A program made the position numbers and the translations under genes. The notes beneath the pieces were generated by a model. It saw only the letters and a list, made by a program, of their open reading frames with translations. It had not been told where the DNA came from and searched no databases. Shown here piece after piece: positions 62,232 through 64,000 of a stretch of DNA of 64,000 nucleotides (position 1 is its first letter; each line of letters begins with the position of its first letter). This stretch comes from Geotrypetes seraphini (Eukaryota > Chordata > Amphibia > Gymnophiona > Dermophiidae), in NCBI RefSeq assembly GCF_902459505.1, contig NC_047096.1, positions 3,038,001-3,102,000 on the forward strand, written 5' to 3'.

Positions 62232-63078
62232 CTGCAACAACATTGTAGCAAAATGGTTTACTGGGATGCCGTACTCCAATCCTAACCACAAAACCTGCAC
62301 CCTGCCATAGGAGATCCAAGCAGCAAGAAGAGAACCAGTGCAAATTCAAAGGCTGCACTTTTGCTTCCCTGAGCAGGAATTTAAGTTACCTGTTGTGCCC
62401 CCAAATCAAAGGGCAGCTCTTAAGTGACTGGATTTCAGGGATGTAGTCACAGGTGGGGCTAGGAGAGCCTGGGATTTGGCTGTTCACTTTCACCTAATAG
62501 TGGAAGCTTCAAGCCCCAAGCTGAAGACTTCTGCAGCCTGCTAAACCCTGTCAGTAAACCACAAGAGGCAGCGGCAGAGCTCCAAAATGCCGATGCTGTG
62601 AAAGCTAAGCATTGCTGGAGTGATGAAAGCAGCTCCTGTGGTTTTCTGGCAGGGGTTGTTGGGCTGTGGATGTCTCCAGCTGGCAAGGGTCAGGGATTTC
62701 TGCCAGAGTGGGGAGGGCCTTCTGGCTCCACTACTGCAAACATATGAAGTAATCTCTCCAGACAGAAAAGAAGAGGGGCAGTTATTAGTAAGGGGGATAC
62801 ACTTTAAAGGACTGTATTAAGGAGTATTAATGTCCAGACATTAGCTGATAAAGCATGTAAAGCAGGGTGACCCCTTCCATTCTTGGGTGCTTTCACCACC
62901 TCGGAGACAAAGTATTCAAGAGCAAGTGGCCTATGGCATCTCAAAGCCACATTTAAGCTTTTTCCTAGATAAACATTAATTCATCTATGAAATACATGCG
63001 CTACCTCAATCCTAACGGAGGCTGCGTATCAGGAGGGAGCATTTCCGTTAAGACATCCTCTTTGCGAGAGTCACTGGT
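61961..63078 (-). CDS. LEMD1: LAP2/LEM-domain inner nuclear membrane protein, last two coding exons (probably LEMD1)
   Basis: The encoded end reads TSDSRKEDVLTEMLPPDTQP, then ATRRRPIKGAAGRPIQFKYD, IAAQAKLMEQVKVEVGKKAM and a hydrophobic segment LLTVPLQIVLFAIVVFFILVFF, ending MESDSDNPFTSLIEKVEVHQAP. The RPIKGAAGRP box and the single membrane segment followed by MExxxxNPF resemble the C-terminus of LAP2/thymopoietin (RKPIRGAAGRP, METNQVNPF from memory), an inner-nuclear-membrane LEM protein. The position next to KLHDC8A matches human LEMD1, an LAP2 relative. The LEM domain itself would lie on exons beyond 64000. TMPO is the alternative name, but synteny argues against it. Confidence 0.78.
63005..63078 (-). 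CDS. LEMD1: LEMD1-like penultimate coding exon
   Basis: 74 nt (24 codons plus AG) after a ctctccacag acceptor, with donor TTGAG|gtagcg, a weaker than usual GT site. The last AG joins the T of the next exon to give serine. The phase of the 5' border is assumed to be 0 from the open frame. Confidence 0.68.
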
Positions 63079-63079
63079 C

Positions 63080-64000
63080 TGTGGAGAGAGAAAGGATTTT
63101 AGGAGAAACAGCACTGGCTAAGAGGACAAGGTGCAGAAACGGCCAGGGCCCAGGGTGCATATTTAAGAAGGCATTTTCACTTGCCATTCCTAATTACTCC
63201 TTCCTCGTTGGAGCTTTAAAAGCTACAAAGAGGAGAATGTTTAAGTGAAAGTGCAGAAAAACTTAGAATACACCGCAGTGCAGAGAGAGGACTTGGGTTT
63301 ATACAGTCTGCGTCCTCCTGGGACACGAATGCTGATGCAGACTAAGCTTAACAAGGAAAGAAACCCCCAAGATTACAGCTACCCAAAGCATCCAAAAAGG
63401 TTTACGAAAAGTGAAGGCTCATTGCCTGAAGTTTCCTGTACTTGTTAAACACAGATGCTTTTGGTGTGTTGCCTGGTGCCCGACAGGTCATGCTGTTCGT
63501 GTTGTTCATAAGATAATCCAGCTTAATAGATCAAGGATTAGATTTCACTTGCACGTTCTTCAAAGACTACCTCAGCCTCATGAAAGTTACAATTTAAGAA
63601 GAAAGCAAGGCTAACACTAGCAGAGACAATATAATGCATTAAAATGGTGCAAAAACATAGACATTGCCAATGTACCTTGAACGTTTGATGTTGTCTGTTA
63701 CTGACATGACCATATGAAGCATAATCAGTCTAAATCAGTGTCTCTCAAACCTTTTTAGCTTCGGCACACTAAACTGAGCAAATGTTTTTTCAGAACATAA
63801 TAACTGAAATGATAAAATTGCAAAACCAACAAAAAATTAAATCTGAGTTATTTATTTAATGTTCTTTAAGTTATATAGGTAATTTAAACTAAAGTAGATA
63901 GAATAGAATTGCTAATCAATGCGATGGATGTGCTTGATTTTGAGTGCAAACTGAAAACGTAGCTCGATAAGATGAAAAGCAAACATGCATTTCATCATCC
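63080..64000. other. Probable LEMD1 intron
   Basis: Upstream (on the gene strand) of the penultimate exon. No further LEM-gene exon is recognised. The AT-rich part from 63740 reads cagtgtctctcaaacctttt agcttcggcacact, resembling the end of a hAT-like repeat that continues past the window. Confidence 0.45.

Noticed and set aside
61961-63078. Naming the gene TMPO
   Set aside because: The C-terminus is LAP2-like, but the position next to KLHDC8A and NUAK2 matches LEMD1; TMPO lies elsewhere in vertebrate genomes I know. Kept as an alternative only.

Overview
The window is from a vertebrate nuclear genome. It has small coding exons with GT-AG junctions, long introns and a heavy load of transposable elements (TEs). 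CR1 LINEs, several hAT-like non-autonomous DNA transposons, a Helitron, CORE-type tRNA SINEs and a DIRS-type fossil with inverted terminal repeats point to a non-mammalian tetrapod. My best guess is an amphibian, possibly a caecilian; this is inferred from repeat style and was not tested. The three genes lie in the order NUAK2 - KLHDC8A - LEMD1, all on the minus strand, as in the human 1q32 neighbourhood (recalled synteny).

Layout: (1) 1-2218: flank and likely NUAK2 3' UTR. (2) 2219-23392: NUAK2, an AMPK-related kinase. All seven coding exons were found; they join in frame to 614 codons. Intron 3 holds a 2.3-kb CR1 whose 5' end lies within 22 nt of the exon 3 splice donor. (3) 23393-23560: GC-rich NUAK2 promoter area; a hAT-like element with a minisatellite sits about 400 bp upstream of the start codon. 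(4) 23560-36700: intergenic, TE-rich. It holds a DIRS fossil, CR1 fragments, L2-like tails and a CR1-tail satellite. (5) 36703-42724: KLHDC8A, a kelch-repeat protein. All five coding exons were found and give 350 codons, the size I recall for the human protein. (6) 42.7-61.9 kb: intergenic, with a long hAT-like element carrying a pyrimidine-rich array, two large CR1 copies and a Helitron with an internal fold-back. (7) 61961-63078: the last two coding exons of a LEM-domain/LAP2-type inner nuclear membrane protein, probably LEMD1; its upstream exons lie beyond the window.

I found no operon-like or otherwise novel enzymatic system. NUAK2 (LKB1-activated kinase), KLHDC8A and LEMD1 are syntenic neighbours, not a known pathway. 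The unusual content is in the TEs: hAT-like families carrying tandem-repeat cargo whose copy number differs between copies, ITR-only derivatives of the DIRS family, a Helitron with about 130-bp inverted arms, and CR1 insertions tightly framing a kinase exon.
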